Source: Phytohabitans houttuyneae
GTDB lineage: Bacteria > Actinomycetota > Actinomycetes > Mycobacteriales > Micromonosporaceae
Direction: 5' to 3'
Assembly (NCBI RefSeq): GCF_011764425.1
Contig: NZ_BLPF01000002.1
Span: forward strand, 1,240,997 to 1,304,996
DNA: 64,000 nt
Each line of letters starts with the position of its first letter. The first letter of the stretch is position 1. The translations under genes were made by a program, and so were the position numbers. Under the pieces are notes generated by a model, which saw only the letters and a program-made list of their open reading frames with translations, ran no database searches and had not been told where the DNA came from. This document shows positions 17,569 through 26,225 of the stretch, piece after piece.

Positions 17569-17805
17569 TCAGCCGCTGCGGCGGTTGCTCCACTGACGCT
17601 GGCCCTGGACCGGGCCACGACCGCCCGAAGACTGCCCCTTGCCGTGCGGCTGCGACTGCGCCGACTGCTTGCCCTTACCCTTGGCCCGCCGCTCCGCGCG
17701 GTTGGCAAAGACAGGAACGTCCGGCGCGCCATCCTCAGCCTGCGCGGACCGCTCGTCCGAAGCCTCGTCCGGCTCGCCACTCGGCGGCGTGGGTGTGTCA
17801 GGCAT
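17569..17805 (-). CDS. Small basic conserved actinobacterial protein
   Basis: A 78-residue protein with an acidic, disordered N-terminus and a basic C-terminus centred on PVFANRAERRAKGKGK. Short proteins with a FxNRAxRRAKGK core are widespread in actinomycetes, with no known function; the basic half could bind nucleic acid. The ATG is at 17805. It converges on the small membrane protein gene. Confidence 0.6.
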   Translation of the reverse strand: MPDTPTPPSGEPDEASDERSAQAEDGAPDVPVFANRAERRAKGKGKQSAQSQPHGKGQSSGGRGPVQGQRQWSNRRSG

Positions 17806-18505
17806 CGAAGGCCCCCCGAATCGACCAGTACCGGCGCGGAAGACGCCGCCCGCAGCATAACCCGCCCGTTACCGAACCACCGTGGTGGGCATCCGTCCCC
17901 ACGGCGCTGCCAGGCGATCGAGGCCGCTCATGGCACTCCGGGCGACCGCACCCGAGAACGACGTCGCCGTCCTGCTCGTGAACGTCGGACCCATCGAGCC
18001 GACCCACAATCGCCCCAAGGATGTTTCGTAGCGCGGCGCCGGCCTCTCATGGTGGCTTCGTCCTCAGCGGGCGGATGGCGTCGACGAACTCGTGCGCCTT
18101 GAGATGGCAGGTCGTCGGCGACGGAGGCGCGGCCGCGGGATCGGCGCCGTACTCGCAGGCGCCGCAGGGAGTCGCCGCGGACCGGCATAGTTCCAGACGG
18201 TGCCAGGAGCGTGCGAGGCGGCGACACCAAACGCATCGATATGGGCGCCAGTGGAGAGCGCCACCGACTGCTCCGACCGCTCCGCCTGATGCCGAGGTGG
18301 CCCTCCGATCACGCATGGTAACGAGGCGCAAAAGCTCGACGCGCGTTGTCTGCGGCAGATCAGGATACCGAACTCGTTTATGGAATCGCCTAGCCGGCAG
18401 CCCGTCAGTCGAGCTTCACAAAGAGGCCTCTTCGGCGGTGAGTACCTCGCCTGGGAAGCTCACGCGGTCAGCGGCGATGCGCCAGTGGCGGCAGGCGGTG
18501 CGTTG
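17806..18505. other. Gene-poor stretch with only weak frames
   Basis: No well-supported gene is seen over 700 bp. A 32-codon + frame starts at 17930 (MALRATAPENDVAVLL) and a 94-codon minus frame at 18047-18331 holds six cysteines and ends HEFVDAIRPLRTKPP. Both are plausible as remnants but neither is recognised. The block lies between housekeeping-like genes and an integrase relic. Confidence 0.4.
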
Positions 18506-18981
18506 CTAGGCCGCGCCTTCCACGGCTGGCCGATCCGGTCGCGGCCGTAAGGCTTCGAGGACGAGGTGAGCGGTGGCTTCGGCGGCGGTGTGGGCGACTT
18601 CGGTTAGGACGGTGGTGTAGGTGTTGGCGGTGAAGGCGAAGTTGGCGTGGCCGAGCATGTGCTGCACGATCTTCATGTCGACGTGCGCGGCAAGCGCAAG
18701 GATGGCCGCGCCCTGACGTAAATCGTGGAACCGGATTGGCGGCAGCCCGAATGTGGCGACGAGGTGGTGCAAGCGGTGGGTGAGCCAGTCCGGACGTACC
18801 GGCCGCCCGTCGGCCAGGGTGAACACGTAATCGTCCGAATGCCAGCTCCGCCCCGCAGCCTTGACGAGCGCGTACTGGCGGCGCTGGTGCTCCCGCAGCA
18901 CGGCGATCGTGGCGGTGTCGAGGGCGACGGTGCGCTCCCCGGCCGGGTCTTGACCGGTCCAATGACGGCGACCAGATCCAA
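18506..18981 (-). pseudogene. Tyrosine recombinase (phage-type integrase), 3' half
   Basis: The catalytic half of a tyrosine integrase remains: GERTVALDTATIAVLREH, then RFHDLRQGAAILAL (H-x-x-R box), MLGHANFAFTANTYTTV with the LGH histidine and the catalytic tyrosine. The N-terminal DNA-binding part and first catalytic arginine region are missing. Upstream, the homologous VIGPVKTRPG lies in another frame, so one base is lost near 18942. A second gene fragment on the + strand abuts it. No tRNA or attachment core was found beside it. Confidence 0.8.
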
Positions 18982-19146
18982 GGCATCTCACTGATCGACG
19001 CCACCATGCCCCGCGCCTGCTCCATCGGCTACTGCGCGGTGATCAAGCTGTCTATCGACGATGTCATAGCCGCACGCGCCAACCGGCCTACCTACCTGGC
19101 TCGCCGCAAGACCGAGTTCGAACAAGACGCTAGTTCCGACGCTTGA
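18966..19146 (+). pseudogene. 3' fragment of an unidentified conserved protein
   Basis: The + frame reads SNDGDQIQGISLIDA, MPRACSIGYCAVIKLSIDDV, then a basic tail ending at TGA 19146. Codon use and the patterned hydrophobics look coding, but there is no start. It overlaps the broken end of the integrase relic, so this is probably a deletion junction. Function is unknown. Confidence 0.4.
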
Positions 19147-19326
19147 CGAAGCCCATAGGGGCACCCCCCGGGGCGTGTGGCTGTCTACAGAGGAGTCGCC
19201 CCGGACGGACAACGGGTGACCGTCGAACGCGACGGGGGGCGAACATCCCGCAAACGCGCTCACGAACCAGTGTCATCTCATCAATTTCCCACTCTCATGA
19301 TCATGCGAAAGGCTTTAGGGTCTTCC

Positions 19327-22300
19327 GTGATTGGGTTCGAAGGTGTCTGTCGATCGGAGTCGGGGTTGGCGCGGAAAGCGGACGCGAAGCGGGCGGAGAT
19401 CATCGAGTTCTGGCGGACGGTGGAGATGTTCAGTCCACCGGGCGTCGACAAAGCGAGCCCGGATCGGCTGGTCGTCCCGGTCAAGCCCGGCAGGCCACTG
19501 CCCTGGGAGTCCGGCCACGAGCTCCGCCGCCGGCGATTGAAGCCCAACCTGACCTGGCGGCACGTCGTGTACCTCGGGATCTACCGACTCGACGCGATTG
19601 TCGAGACCATTTCGCGTTTCCTGGAGGCGGATGGGGAGAGCTTCGACGAGAGGCCGCGTGGAGAAAGCGCCGCGGCGATGTTCCTGGTCGACGAAAATGG
19701 AAAAGCGTTCCTGGACTCGGAGGTGCTCTCCAGTTGTGCCTGGGCCACCGGTCAGGTGTTGAGCCAGGGGCGGCGATCGCAAGACTGGCTTCGCGGGTTC
19801 GAGGACGCCAAGGAGCGGTTCAGCAAGGCGTGGGCCGACGAAGTCATCGAGGAGATCGTCCCGCCCGTGGACGAAAAATCGCCGCCGACCGTGTACCGGC
19901 GGGTCCTGGATCATGCTCGCCTGCGTGCGTGCCTGGACGCCGCCACGGCCCCCGCGGGCGTCAGTGAGGCGCTCTCCTGCACGGAGATCCGGATCAAGAG
20001 CCAGATCATCGCCCGGCGTACCGCGGAGGACGGGGGCGGCCACGAGTTCCTCAACAGCCTCATCACGGGAGACCTGGCCCGGGTCGCCGGCCGGGTGGCC
20101 AAGGGGGACATCGGCGCCGCCCTGCGCGACTATCTGCGTCCGGAGGCCGAGATCCGCACCGCCGCGCGGGTCGACGTCCGCGCCCAGCCGGGCACGGTGC
20201 TGCCGGCCACCGCCCCGGACCGGGTGCCGGCGGGCCGCTGGCTGAGCCACCCCGCGCACGCGCTCGCCCTGAACCAGCAGGTCGCCGTGAGTACCGCGAT
20301 GGCGATGACCGGCGCCGGCCTCATGGCGGTCAACGGCCCGCCGGGCACCGGAAAGACCACGATGCTGCGCGATCTCATCGCGGCGCTGGTGGTGGAGCGA
20401 GCCAAGCGCCTCGCGGCGCTGTCGGATCCGAGGAAGGCGTTCACCCGCGAGGTGCTGCACTGGACGGTCGGGCAACGCACCCGGCAGGTGTCCGAGTGGA
20501 AGCCCGAGCTCACCGGGTTTGAGATGGTGGTCGCGTCGACGAACAACGGCGCGGTGCGGAACGTCACCGACGAGATCCCGGCCGCGGACGCGATCGACGA
20601 CTCGTGGCGCGAGCGCGCCGCCGCGGTCGACTACTTCCCCGAGATCGCCACCGCGCTGCTGGCACCGGACCCGCCCGACTCGGCGCCCGAAGCCCAGGCC
20701 GCGGGGGAGTCCGCCCAGGCCGCCGGGCAGGCGACGGGCGTCCAGGCGTGGGCACTCGTCGCGGCGCGGCTGGGCCACAAGGCCAATCGCAGCCGGTTCG
20801 TGCACGCGTTCTGGTACGAGGGCCATGACGATCCGCCGGAGGTTCAGAGGACGTGGCGGGGGCTGCTCGCCGTACTCAGGGAGTACGAGCAGAGCGCCCC
20901 GGAACGGCGGTGGTCGGCCGCGGTCGCGGAGTTTCGGGCGGTCGAAGCGCGGGTGGAGAGGCTGCGCGCCGCAAAGGCCGAGGTTTACCGGGCCGTGGAG
21001 CGGCGGGCCCGGATGGACGGCGAGCTCGCCGGCCTCCGGCGCGCCGTGGTCACGGCCGGTGAGCGGGTCGATCGGACACACGAGCGGCATCAGGCCGCCG
21101 TTCGGGTCGAGCGCGAGCGACAGGCCGAGGCGGCCGAGGTCGCGAACGCGCGTCAGGCTGAGGCCCAGCGGATCGCCGAGCAGCGGATGGCCAGCGCCGA
21201 GCGGATGGTCCAGTCGTGGGAGGCCGAGGTGAGCCGGCGCTGGCAGGCCCATGCCCAGCACCAGCAGTCCCGGCCAGGACTGTGGGAGCGACTGAAAACC
21301 CTCGGTGCGGCGACCAGCCGGTGGGCGCGGCAGGACAGCTGGCTGGCCAATCAGGTGGGCGCCGCTCAGCACGAGATGCGCGCCGCTCAGCATGAGGTTG
21401 CCGCCGCCGCGCACGCTCGGACGGCGCCGGTGTCGCAGCCGCCCTACGAGCCCTTGCTGGCGGCGCGGCGGGAGGTGGCACAGGCGGAGCGCGCGGCCAC
21501 CGCCGCCAAGCACGCCCAGGCCGACGCCGCGCAGGAGCTGCGCGACCTCGAGGCGGAGATCGCCGCTACCGACGGCCGGCTCGACCGCGCGGCGACCGCC
21601 CTTGGCCCGCACTATCCCGACGCCACCTGGTGGAAGGAGCGCGAGCGCCGCGAACCGGCCGCGCTCTGGACCGACGAGGAGTGGAACCTCGCCCGCAGTG
21701 AGCTGTTTCTCGCCGCTTTGAAGCTGCACAAGGAGTTCCTGCGGCACACGCCCACGGAGATGCGCCGCAATCTCCAGGCGGCCATGGACCTCGTGAGCGG
21801 CGAGATGCCGGAGAATGTTTCCGAAGAGGCCGCACTCGCCGCGTGGCGGAGCTTGTTCTTCGTGGTACCGGTGGTCTCGACGACGTTCGCGTCGTACGCC
21901 CGGCTCTTCGGCCACCTCGGCAAGGAATCGCTCGGCTGGCTCCTCGTCGACGAAGCCGGGCAGGCGACACCGCAGAACGCGGTCGGCGCGTTGTGGCGGA
22001 CCAAGCGCGCCGTCGTCGTGGGTGACCCGTTGCAGCTCGAGCCGATCACCACCCTGCCGTTCCCCGCCGAACAGGTGATCCGCAACGACTTCGGCGTCGA
22101 CGAGCAATGGTCGGCCAGCGGCACATCGGTCCAGCGCCTCGCCGACCGCCAGACGCCGCTCGGTACCTGGTTGTCCGATGAGGACGGCAGCACCTGGGTG
22201 GGCGTGCCGCTGACCGTCCACCGCCGGTGTGACCAGCCGATGTTTGACATCGTCAACGCCATCGCCTACGACGGCCTCATGATCGACGGTACCGGCCGGG

Positions 22301-22782
22301 CCGCTGCCGAACGGTTCGACGCGGCCTACCCGACCCTCCCGCCGTCCAAATGGATCGACGTGAGCGGCGGTGTGGCCCAGGGCCACTGGATCCCCGACGA
22401 GGGCCGCCATCTCGACCGCATCCTCGGCACACTCGCCGACCTCCGGTTCGACATGTCCAAGGTGATGGTGATCGCGCCGTTCCGGGAGATCGTCCGGGAG
22501 GTCTGGGGCAGGTCAGAGAGGTATCCGGGGCTGGTCGCCGGCACCGTCCACACCGTACAGGGCAAACAGGCCGACGTCGTCATCCTCGTCCTGGGAGGCG
22601 ATCCCCAGCGTCCGCGCGGCCGCGAGTGGGCGGCGAGCAAGCCCAACCTCCTCAACGTCGCCGTCAGCCGCGCCAAACGTCGCCTGTACGTCATCGGTGA
22701 CAGGCGGGCGTGGGCAGGTCAACGCCACTTCAATGTCTTGGCGGCCAACCTGCCGTACACCACACCCGTCCATCCGCAGTGA
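19327..22782 (+). CDS. Large SF1 (Upf1/Dna2-like) helicase
   Basis: About 1151 residues from a GTG at 19327 (AGGG 6 nt upstream); TTG 19366, with GGAG, is an alternative. An N-terminal domain of about 330 residues holds AEIIEFWRTVEMFSPP. The helicase core is split: Walker A GPPGTGKTTML (about 337), then after a 240-residue Ala/Arg/Glu-rich coiled coil (about 520-760) come motif II LLVDEAGQA (about 874), III GDPLQLEP, V TVHTVQGKQADVV and VI NVAVSRAKRRLYVIGD. The core fits the AAA_11/AAA_12 class that unwinds RNA or DNA. No nuclease or PLD domain is attached. It sits alone beside an integrase scar, so a mobile defence-type role is possible but unproven. Confidence 0.85.
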   Translation: MIGFEGVCRSESGLARKADAKRAEIIEFWRTVEMFSPPGVDKASPDRLVVPVKPGRPLPWESGHELRRRRLKPNLTWRHVVYLGIYRLDAIVETISRFLEADGESFDERPRGESAAAMFLVDENGKAFLDSEVLSSCAWATGQVLSQGRRSQDWLRGFEDAKERFSKAWADEVIEEIVPPVDEKSPPTVYRRVLDHARLRACLDAATAPAGVSEALSCTEIRIKSQIIARRTAEDGGGHEFLNSLITGDLARVAGRVAKGDIGAALRDYLRPEAEIRTAARVDVRAQPGTVLPATAPDRVPAGRWLSHPAHALALNQQVAVSTAMAMTGAGLMAVNGPPGTGKTTMLRDLIAALVVERAKRLAALSDPRKAFTREVLHWTVGQRTRQVSEWKPELTGFEMVVASTNNGAVRNVTDEIPAADAIDDSWRERAAAVDYFPEIATALLAPDPPDSAPEAQAAGESAQAAGQATGVQAWALVAARLGHKANRSRFVHAFWYEGHDDPPEVQRTWRGLLAVLREYEQSAPERRWSAAVAEFRAVEARVERLRAAKAEVYRAVERRARMDGELAGLRRAVVTAGERVDRTHERHQAAVRVERERQAEAAEVANARQAEAQRIAEQRMASAERMVQSWEAEVSRRWQAHAQHQQSRPGLWERLKTLGAATSRWARQDSWLANQVGAAQHEMRAAQHEVAAAAHARTAPVSQPPYEPLLAARREVAQAERAATAAKHAQADAAQELRDLEAEIAATDGRLDRAATALGPHYPDATWWKERERREPAALWTDEEWNLARSELFLAALKLHKEFLRHTPTEMRRNLQAAMDLVSGEMPENVSEEAALAAWRSLFFVVPVVSTTFASYARLFGHLGKESLGWLLVDEAGQATPQNAVGALWRTKRAVVVGDPLQLEPITTLPFPAEQVIRNDFGVDEQWSASGTSVQRLADRQTPLGTWLSDEDGSTWVGVPLTVHRRCDQPMFDIVNAIAYDGLMIDGTGRAAAERFDAAYPTLPPSKWIDVSGGVAQGHWIPDEGRHLDRILGTLADLRFDMSKVMVIAPFREIVREVWGRSERYPGLVAGTVHTVQGKQADVVILVLGGDPQRPRGREWAASKPNLLNVAVSRAKRRLYVIGDRRAWAGQRHFNVLAANLPYTTPVHPQ

Positions 22783-22851
22783 CCGGCCCGACCTGTATCG
22801 CCGGCGTCCGCTCGCCTTGACCGGGTCCCACGCGCGGACCAGGGAACGGGG

Positions 22852-23877
22852 TCAGCTCGTGCAGGGGACGGGGCTCAGGCTGGGGCCGCTGACGGCGAAT
22901 CCGCTCGGTAGCGGGAGGTCGCTCGGGCGGAAGGCGTTGAAGCCGACAGTCGTGCCCGAGCCAGGGAGGACTCGGGTGTTCCATGAGACCGGGCTACCGG
23001 TCGCCTGGTCTCCGCTGCGGTTGACGGTCATGCTGAACGCCGTGTCCACGGTGTAGTCGGTCGCCAGGGTGAAGGTGAGCCGCCAGTCGTTCAGCACGGT
23101 GTCGAGGGTGAAGTTCCGGATGGTCACGGAGACGTTGACGTACTGACCCCAGGAGCTGATCTGGACCTTGCACGTGGGGTACGGCTCGGTCTTGGCGGTG
23201 GCGAATGTCAGCGGTGCCGATCGCGGCGACCGGTTGCCGTTCGCGTCGAAGGCGATCACCGCGATCGTGTAGCTGGTGTCCGGGGTCAGGTCGCGCATGT
23301 AGACCGTGTTGATGCCGTTCGTGGCGGCGTCGATCCACTCGCCGTCGACCTGGCGCTGGACCACGTATCCCGCCACGCGACGGTTGTCCGTCGACCCGTT
23401 GAGCACCACGACGGTGGCGGAGATCGTCCCGACGCTGTTCACGTAGACGCCGCCGGGTGCGGTCGGTGGCTCGCTGTCGGGTAGCGGCTGGGTCCGGATG
23501 GTCAGGTACCCGGATGGACTGCTCATGGAGTAGCCGGAGCCGGGCACGGGGTTGGCCCACACCCGGTACTGGTAGGCCGTGTCCGGGTTGAGCCCTGTGT
23601 GGGTGTGGTAGGGCGTCGTCGTGGTGATGAGCCGCTCCGCGATGGAGGCGAAGATCGGGGTTACCTCGAGCGTGTAGGTGGCGACCGGGCCGGACGACGG
23701 CGTCCAGGACAGGGCGGCGCTGGTCGTCGTGACGGTGCTGGCGACGGGGATGCCCGGGGTCGACAGTGGAGTGTCCGCGCGGGCCGGTCGGCCGGACAGG
23801 GGCAGCATCACGAGCACGGTCAGCAGAGCGGTGACAACAGCGGCGAGCGGCCTGCGGGCCAGGATCCTGACGGTCAT
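22852..23877 (-). CDS. Secreted protein: two FN3 domains and a C-terminal CBM2-like domain
   Basis: A 341-residue protein. The signal peptide runs to about residue 34 (RPARA|DTP). Two fibronectin type III domains (about 38-128 and 135-225; TTSAALSWTPSSGPVATYTL and the ...NRSPRSAPLTFATA end) are followed by a CBM2-type sandwich (about 230-341) with bracketing cysteines CKVQIS and PVPCTS. One of the three surface tryptophans of cellulose-binding CBM2 appears replaced (AFSMT). No catalytic domain is present, so it may act as an adhesin or substrate-tethering protein. GAGGGA precedes the ATG by 7 nt. Paralogs are at 34878 and 37053. Confidence 0.8.
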   Translation of the reverse strand: MTVRILARRPLAAVVTALLTVLVMLPLSGRPARADTPLSTPGIPVASTVTTTSAALSWTPSSGPVATYTLEVTPIFASIAERLITTTTPYHTHTGLNPDTAYQYRVWANPVPGSGYSMSSPSGYLTIRTQPLPDSEPPTAPGGVYVNSVGTISATVVVLNGSTDNRRVAGYVVQRQVDGEWIDAATNGINTVYMRDLTPDTSYTIAVIAFDANGNRSPRSAPLTFATAKTEPYPTCKVQISSWGQYVNVSVTIRNFTLDTVLNDWRLTFTLATDYTVDTAFSMTVNRSGDQATGSPVSWNTRVLPGSGTTVGFNAFRPSDLPLPSGFAVSGPSLSPVPCTS

Positions 23878-24337
23878 GCGCCATCCCTCAATTCGATGCC
23901 TACCAATATAACGACGGCGCTTGAGGCCGTGCTCGGTGGCGCACCAGGGTCCACAAGCGACATCCCAGCCATTGATAGGCATATATGGGCGGTTAGCGCG
24001 ATCGTCGCACGGACGGGCACGACCGGAGGGGGTGATCCCAGCCATGCGGTCTCCGGCCAAGCGGGCGAAGAGAATCCGCGAGCGGCGCTACCTGCGGTCG
24101 CCGCCGTCCCCTCCGGGCGCCTCGTGACGCCGTCCGGTTCCAGCCGTTCGACGCCTCACGGTGACGTGCCGGTGCGTCGCGGAGTGCAGCCGGAACTGGC
24201 CCGGGTCGGCCAGCAGTCCGGCCCCGAGTTGAATCCGACCGGAAGCTACCTGCCGACGCACTGGAACGCGGCGGTGTTCGTGGTGGCGGCTGCTACAACT
24301 GTCCGAAGCTGAAGCGATCGCGCGGCAGGCCAACGCG
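23878..24337. other. Intergenic region upstream of the FN3/CBM2 gene
   Basis: On the minus strand TATATT (complement at about 23910-23915) is a possible -10 for the FN3/CBM2 gene. A GCTAACCGC element at about 23990-23998 also occurs (GGCTAACCGC) upstream of the paralog at 37053, where it lies about 45 bp before the start. A + frame ending at 24312 (SYLPTHWNAAVFVVAAA) may be a gene remnant; nothing else is supported. Confidence 0.4.
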
Positions 24338-24742
24338 TTGTATCCCGGCTCCGGGAAGTTCCGGGCGGCGATGGATCAGGCGCCCGCTGACCAGCAGCCG
24401 CTCCTGCGACGACTGACAGACTGGGCGGAGCAACTCGACGCCGCGGGGATGGTCGTACTGAAGACCTATCGCGGCAAGAACGCGATCACCACGCTCCTGC
24501 CCCGGTTGCCCACCGAGGACGCCGGGCTGGCCACTATCTACCAGGAGCCCAAGGCCGCCTACCTTCAACTGTGGCCGAGCGTCTTCGCGCGCCGCGCGCC
24601 CAAAAGCCTGGCAGCCGTGGAAGCAGCGCTCGGTGAACCGGTCAGAAACGGCGCGAAAATCCGACACGTGACCAACGACCTCCTGCACGTGCTCACCAGC
24701 GCCTACCGCGAGGCCACCCAGGCCGGCACCGCGCCCACATGA
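24338..24742 (+). CDS. Hypothetical protein, possibly 5'-truncated
   Basis: A 134-residue frame from TTG 24338 with coding-like composition (DWAEQLDAAGMVVLKTYRGKN, TIYQEPKAAYLQLWPSVF). In-frame residues continue upstream (LLQLSEAEAIARQANALYP) with no clear start or ribosome site, so it may be the 3' part of an older gene. Mostly helical, soluble. No family recognised. Confidence 0.45.
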   Translation: MYPGSGKFRAAMDQAPADQQPLLRRLTDWAEQLDAAGMVVLKTYRGKNAITTLLPRLPTEDAGLATIYQEPKAAYLQLWPSVFARRAPKSLAAVEAALGEPVRNGAKIRHVTNDLLHVLTSAYREATQAGTAPT

Positions 24743-24908
24743 CACGACGTAGCGCCGACCAATCACGCACCGATCGCGGGCCGCTGGCCCACTGTGCTCA
24801 GGCGACACGGTGACCTTTGGCCGAACCGATGGGAGACGATCTCGACCAGGCGGCGAGGACGCCACCGCAGGCGCTGCATGCTGACGCCGGCAACGCACGC
24901 TATGCGGC

Positions 24909-25103
24909 ATGAGAGGAGTCCACCTACAGCCGCTGCCAAAGCCATTCAGACTGCAGCGCAGCTGGCTCGTCCAAGGCGAGCGGGTCTCCGGCTTGCTCAC
25001 TCCAACCGTCTTTCACCTGGTCGTCAAGAGCCGCTCGGGCTTCGAGGCTGTCAACGACGCGCTCAAGCGCCGGGCGGAGACCCGGATCGCACCGTCGCGG
25101 TGA
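24909..25103 (+). CDS. Small hypothetical protein, doubtful
   Basis: A 64-residue frame (SWLVQGERVSGLLTPTVFHL, SGFEAVNDALKRRAE) with no ribosome site or recognised family. It could be a gene fragment. The 24743-24908 stretch before it shows nothing supported. Confidence 0.25.
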   Translation: MRGVHLQPLPKPFRLQRSWLVQGERVSGLLTPTVFHLVVKSRSGFEAVNDALKRRAETRIAPSR

Positions 25104-25149
25104 CGATCGCGGCCGAGTCCGCCTGGGGTGGTCCCGCTACGCTTGGCGG

Positions 25150-25797
25150 ATGGCCGACCGAACGCCTGAAGGTGTGATCTCCGTGCGTCAGGGTGTCCTG
25201 CCGCTGCTGGAGCATCTCACCCGGGTCGGTAAGCGGGCCTACCTCAACGACATGGACCCTGGCGGTCTGCGTCCTCGGCACCTGATCGCGTTGCGGTTGC
25301 TCGCCGAGCGTGGACCGCAGGGTCAACAGGGTCTTGCCGAGGCGCTGAGCCTCGATCCCAGCAACGTGGTCGGGCTGCTCAACGAGCTTGAGGAACGCGA
25401 TCTGGTGGTCCGCCGGCGCGATCCCGCGGACCGGCGCCGGCACATCGTCGAGCTGTCACCGGCCGGGGCGCAGGAGGTCGCTTTGGCCGACGAACGGGCG
25501 GTCGACGTCGAGGACCGGCTGCTCGTGGCCCTGACCGCCGAGGAGCGGGCCACGCTGTTCGACCTGCTGCGGCGCGCCGTCGGCACCACGTCGCCCGCCT
25601 GCGAGTTCCCCCGGAGGACTGACCGGCAGCGCGGCCCGCCAAGATGCCGGCCGCGCCGAACCCGTCGGCCAAGACCGCCCCCTTCACGAGCCGATCACCC
25701 CGCGGTGATCGGCTCGTCTTCGTACGGCTTGATCCTCGCCGCCTCGAAGGCCTGTGCTCTTCCTCATGAATGTTGCCGGTGCATGGATAGTTTGTGA
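25150..25797 (+). CDS. MarR-family transcriptional regulator (C-terminal frame slipped)
   Basis: A winged-HTH regulator: LRPRHLIALRLLAERGPQGQQ, recognition region LSLDPSNVVGLLNELEE and the wing VRRRDPADRRRHIVELSPAG. MarR proteins are about 150 residues, but this frame runs to 215. The extra 55 residues are low-complexity and pass through a perfect terminator hairpin. Adding one C to the C5 run at 25608-25612 would end the protein at TGA 25620-25622 after ...SPACEFPPED, so a one-base loss is likely. A 25-bp palindrome ahead of the DoxX gene is its probable operator. Confidence 0.85.
   Translation: MADRTPEGVISVRQGVLPLLEHLTRVGKRAYLNDMDPGGLRPRHLIALRLLAERGPQGQQGLAEALSLDPSNVVGLLNELEERDLVVRRRDPADRRRHIVELSPAGAQEVALADERAVDVEDRLLVALTAEERATLFDLLRRAVGTTSPACEFPRRTDRQRGPPRCRPRRTRRPRPPPSRADHPAVIGSSSYGLILAASKACALPHECCRCMDSL
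25687..25716 (+). terminator. Rho-independent terminator of the MarR gene
   Basis: Perfect 13-bp stem, CGAGCCGATCACC (25687-25699) with its complement at 25704-25716, loop CCGC, followed by TCTT. It lies inside the apparent C-terminal extension of the MarR frame. Confidence 0.85.
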
Positions 25798-25810
25798 TAC
25801 ACAATCTATC
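25786..25810 (+). promoter_or_regulatory. MarR operator over the DoxX-operon promoter
   Basis: A 25-bp dyad with arms GATAGTTTGTG and CACAATCTATC around ATA, one mismatch. TTGCCG (25773-25778) and GATACA, 17 bp apart, form a possible promoter that the dyad covers, which suits repression by the upstream MarR protein. A CAAAATATTTTG palindrome follows at 25819-25830. Confidence 0.7.
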
Positions 25811-25873
25811 TATGGACTACAAAATATTTTGGCCATGGTCACGCACCACCGCGACACCCGGACAGGTGCACTG

Positions 25874-26221
25874 ATGTTCGTCACCGCCGCCGTGGTGTCG
25901 GCGCTGTTCGCCGCGATGCTGCTGGCCTCCGGGGCCGGCAAGCTGGCCCGCCAGCAACGGCAGGTGGAGATCATGAAGCATGTCGGGTTCCCGGTGGGCA
26001 GGATGTGGTTGCTGGCCCTGGCCGAGATCGCGGGCGCAGCCGGTTTGATCGTCGGGCTGTTCTGGTGGCCGCTTGGCGTGGCTGCCGGGATCGGAGTGGT
26101 GCTGTACTTCCTCGGCGCCGTGGGGTCGCATCTGCGGGTGCGTGATCCTTTCTTCAATCCGGCCCTGCTGATGTTCGCTGTCGCGGTCGTCGTTCTCGTG
26201 CTGCGCCTGCTGAGCCGGTGA
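25874..26221 (+). CDS. DoxX-like small membrane protein
   Basis: A 115-residue protein with four hydrophobic segments (FVTAAVVSALFAAMLLASG; MWLLALAEIAGAAGLIVGLF; LGVAAGIGVVLYFLGAVG; NPALLMFAVAVVVLVLRLL) and the DoxX features GAGKLARQ and RVRDPFFNP. DoxX-like proteins often partner with redox enzymes. AGGTG precedes the ATG. It is 4 bp ahead of a flavin oxidoreductase gene, so the two form an operon under the MarR operator. Confidence 0.85.
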   Translation: MFVTAAVVSALFAAMLLASGAGKLARQQRQVEIMKHVGFPVGRMWLLALAEIAGAAGLIVGLFWWPLGVAAGIGVVLYFLGAVGSHLRVRDPFFNPALLMFAVAVVVLVLRLLSR

Positions 26222-26225
26222 TCCG

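Noticed and set aside
15956-17593. A long minus-strand frame containing MerR with 400 extra N-terminal residues
   Set aside because: The extra part is antisense to the methyltransferase and membrane genes. The MerR HTH begins right at ATG 16372 after a good ribosome site.
18300-19300. A tRNA attachment site beside the integrase relic
   Set aside because: No cloverleaf or CCA-proximal TTCGAAT-type arm was seen on either strand around the scar.
19315-22410. A 1031-codon open frame antisense to the helicase
   Set aside because: Composition is His/Arg/Gly-rich without recognisable domain; it mirrors the codon bias of the helicase gene.
19327-22782. Helicase as a Mokosh type II (helicase-PLD) defence protein
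   Set aside because: The C-terminus ends shortly after helicase motif VI and has no phospholipase-D HxK motifs.
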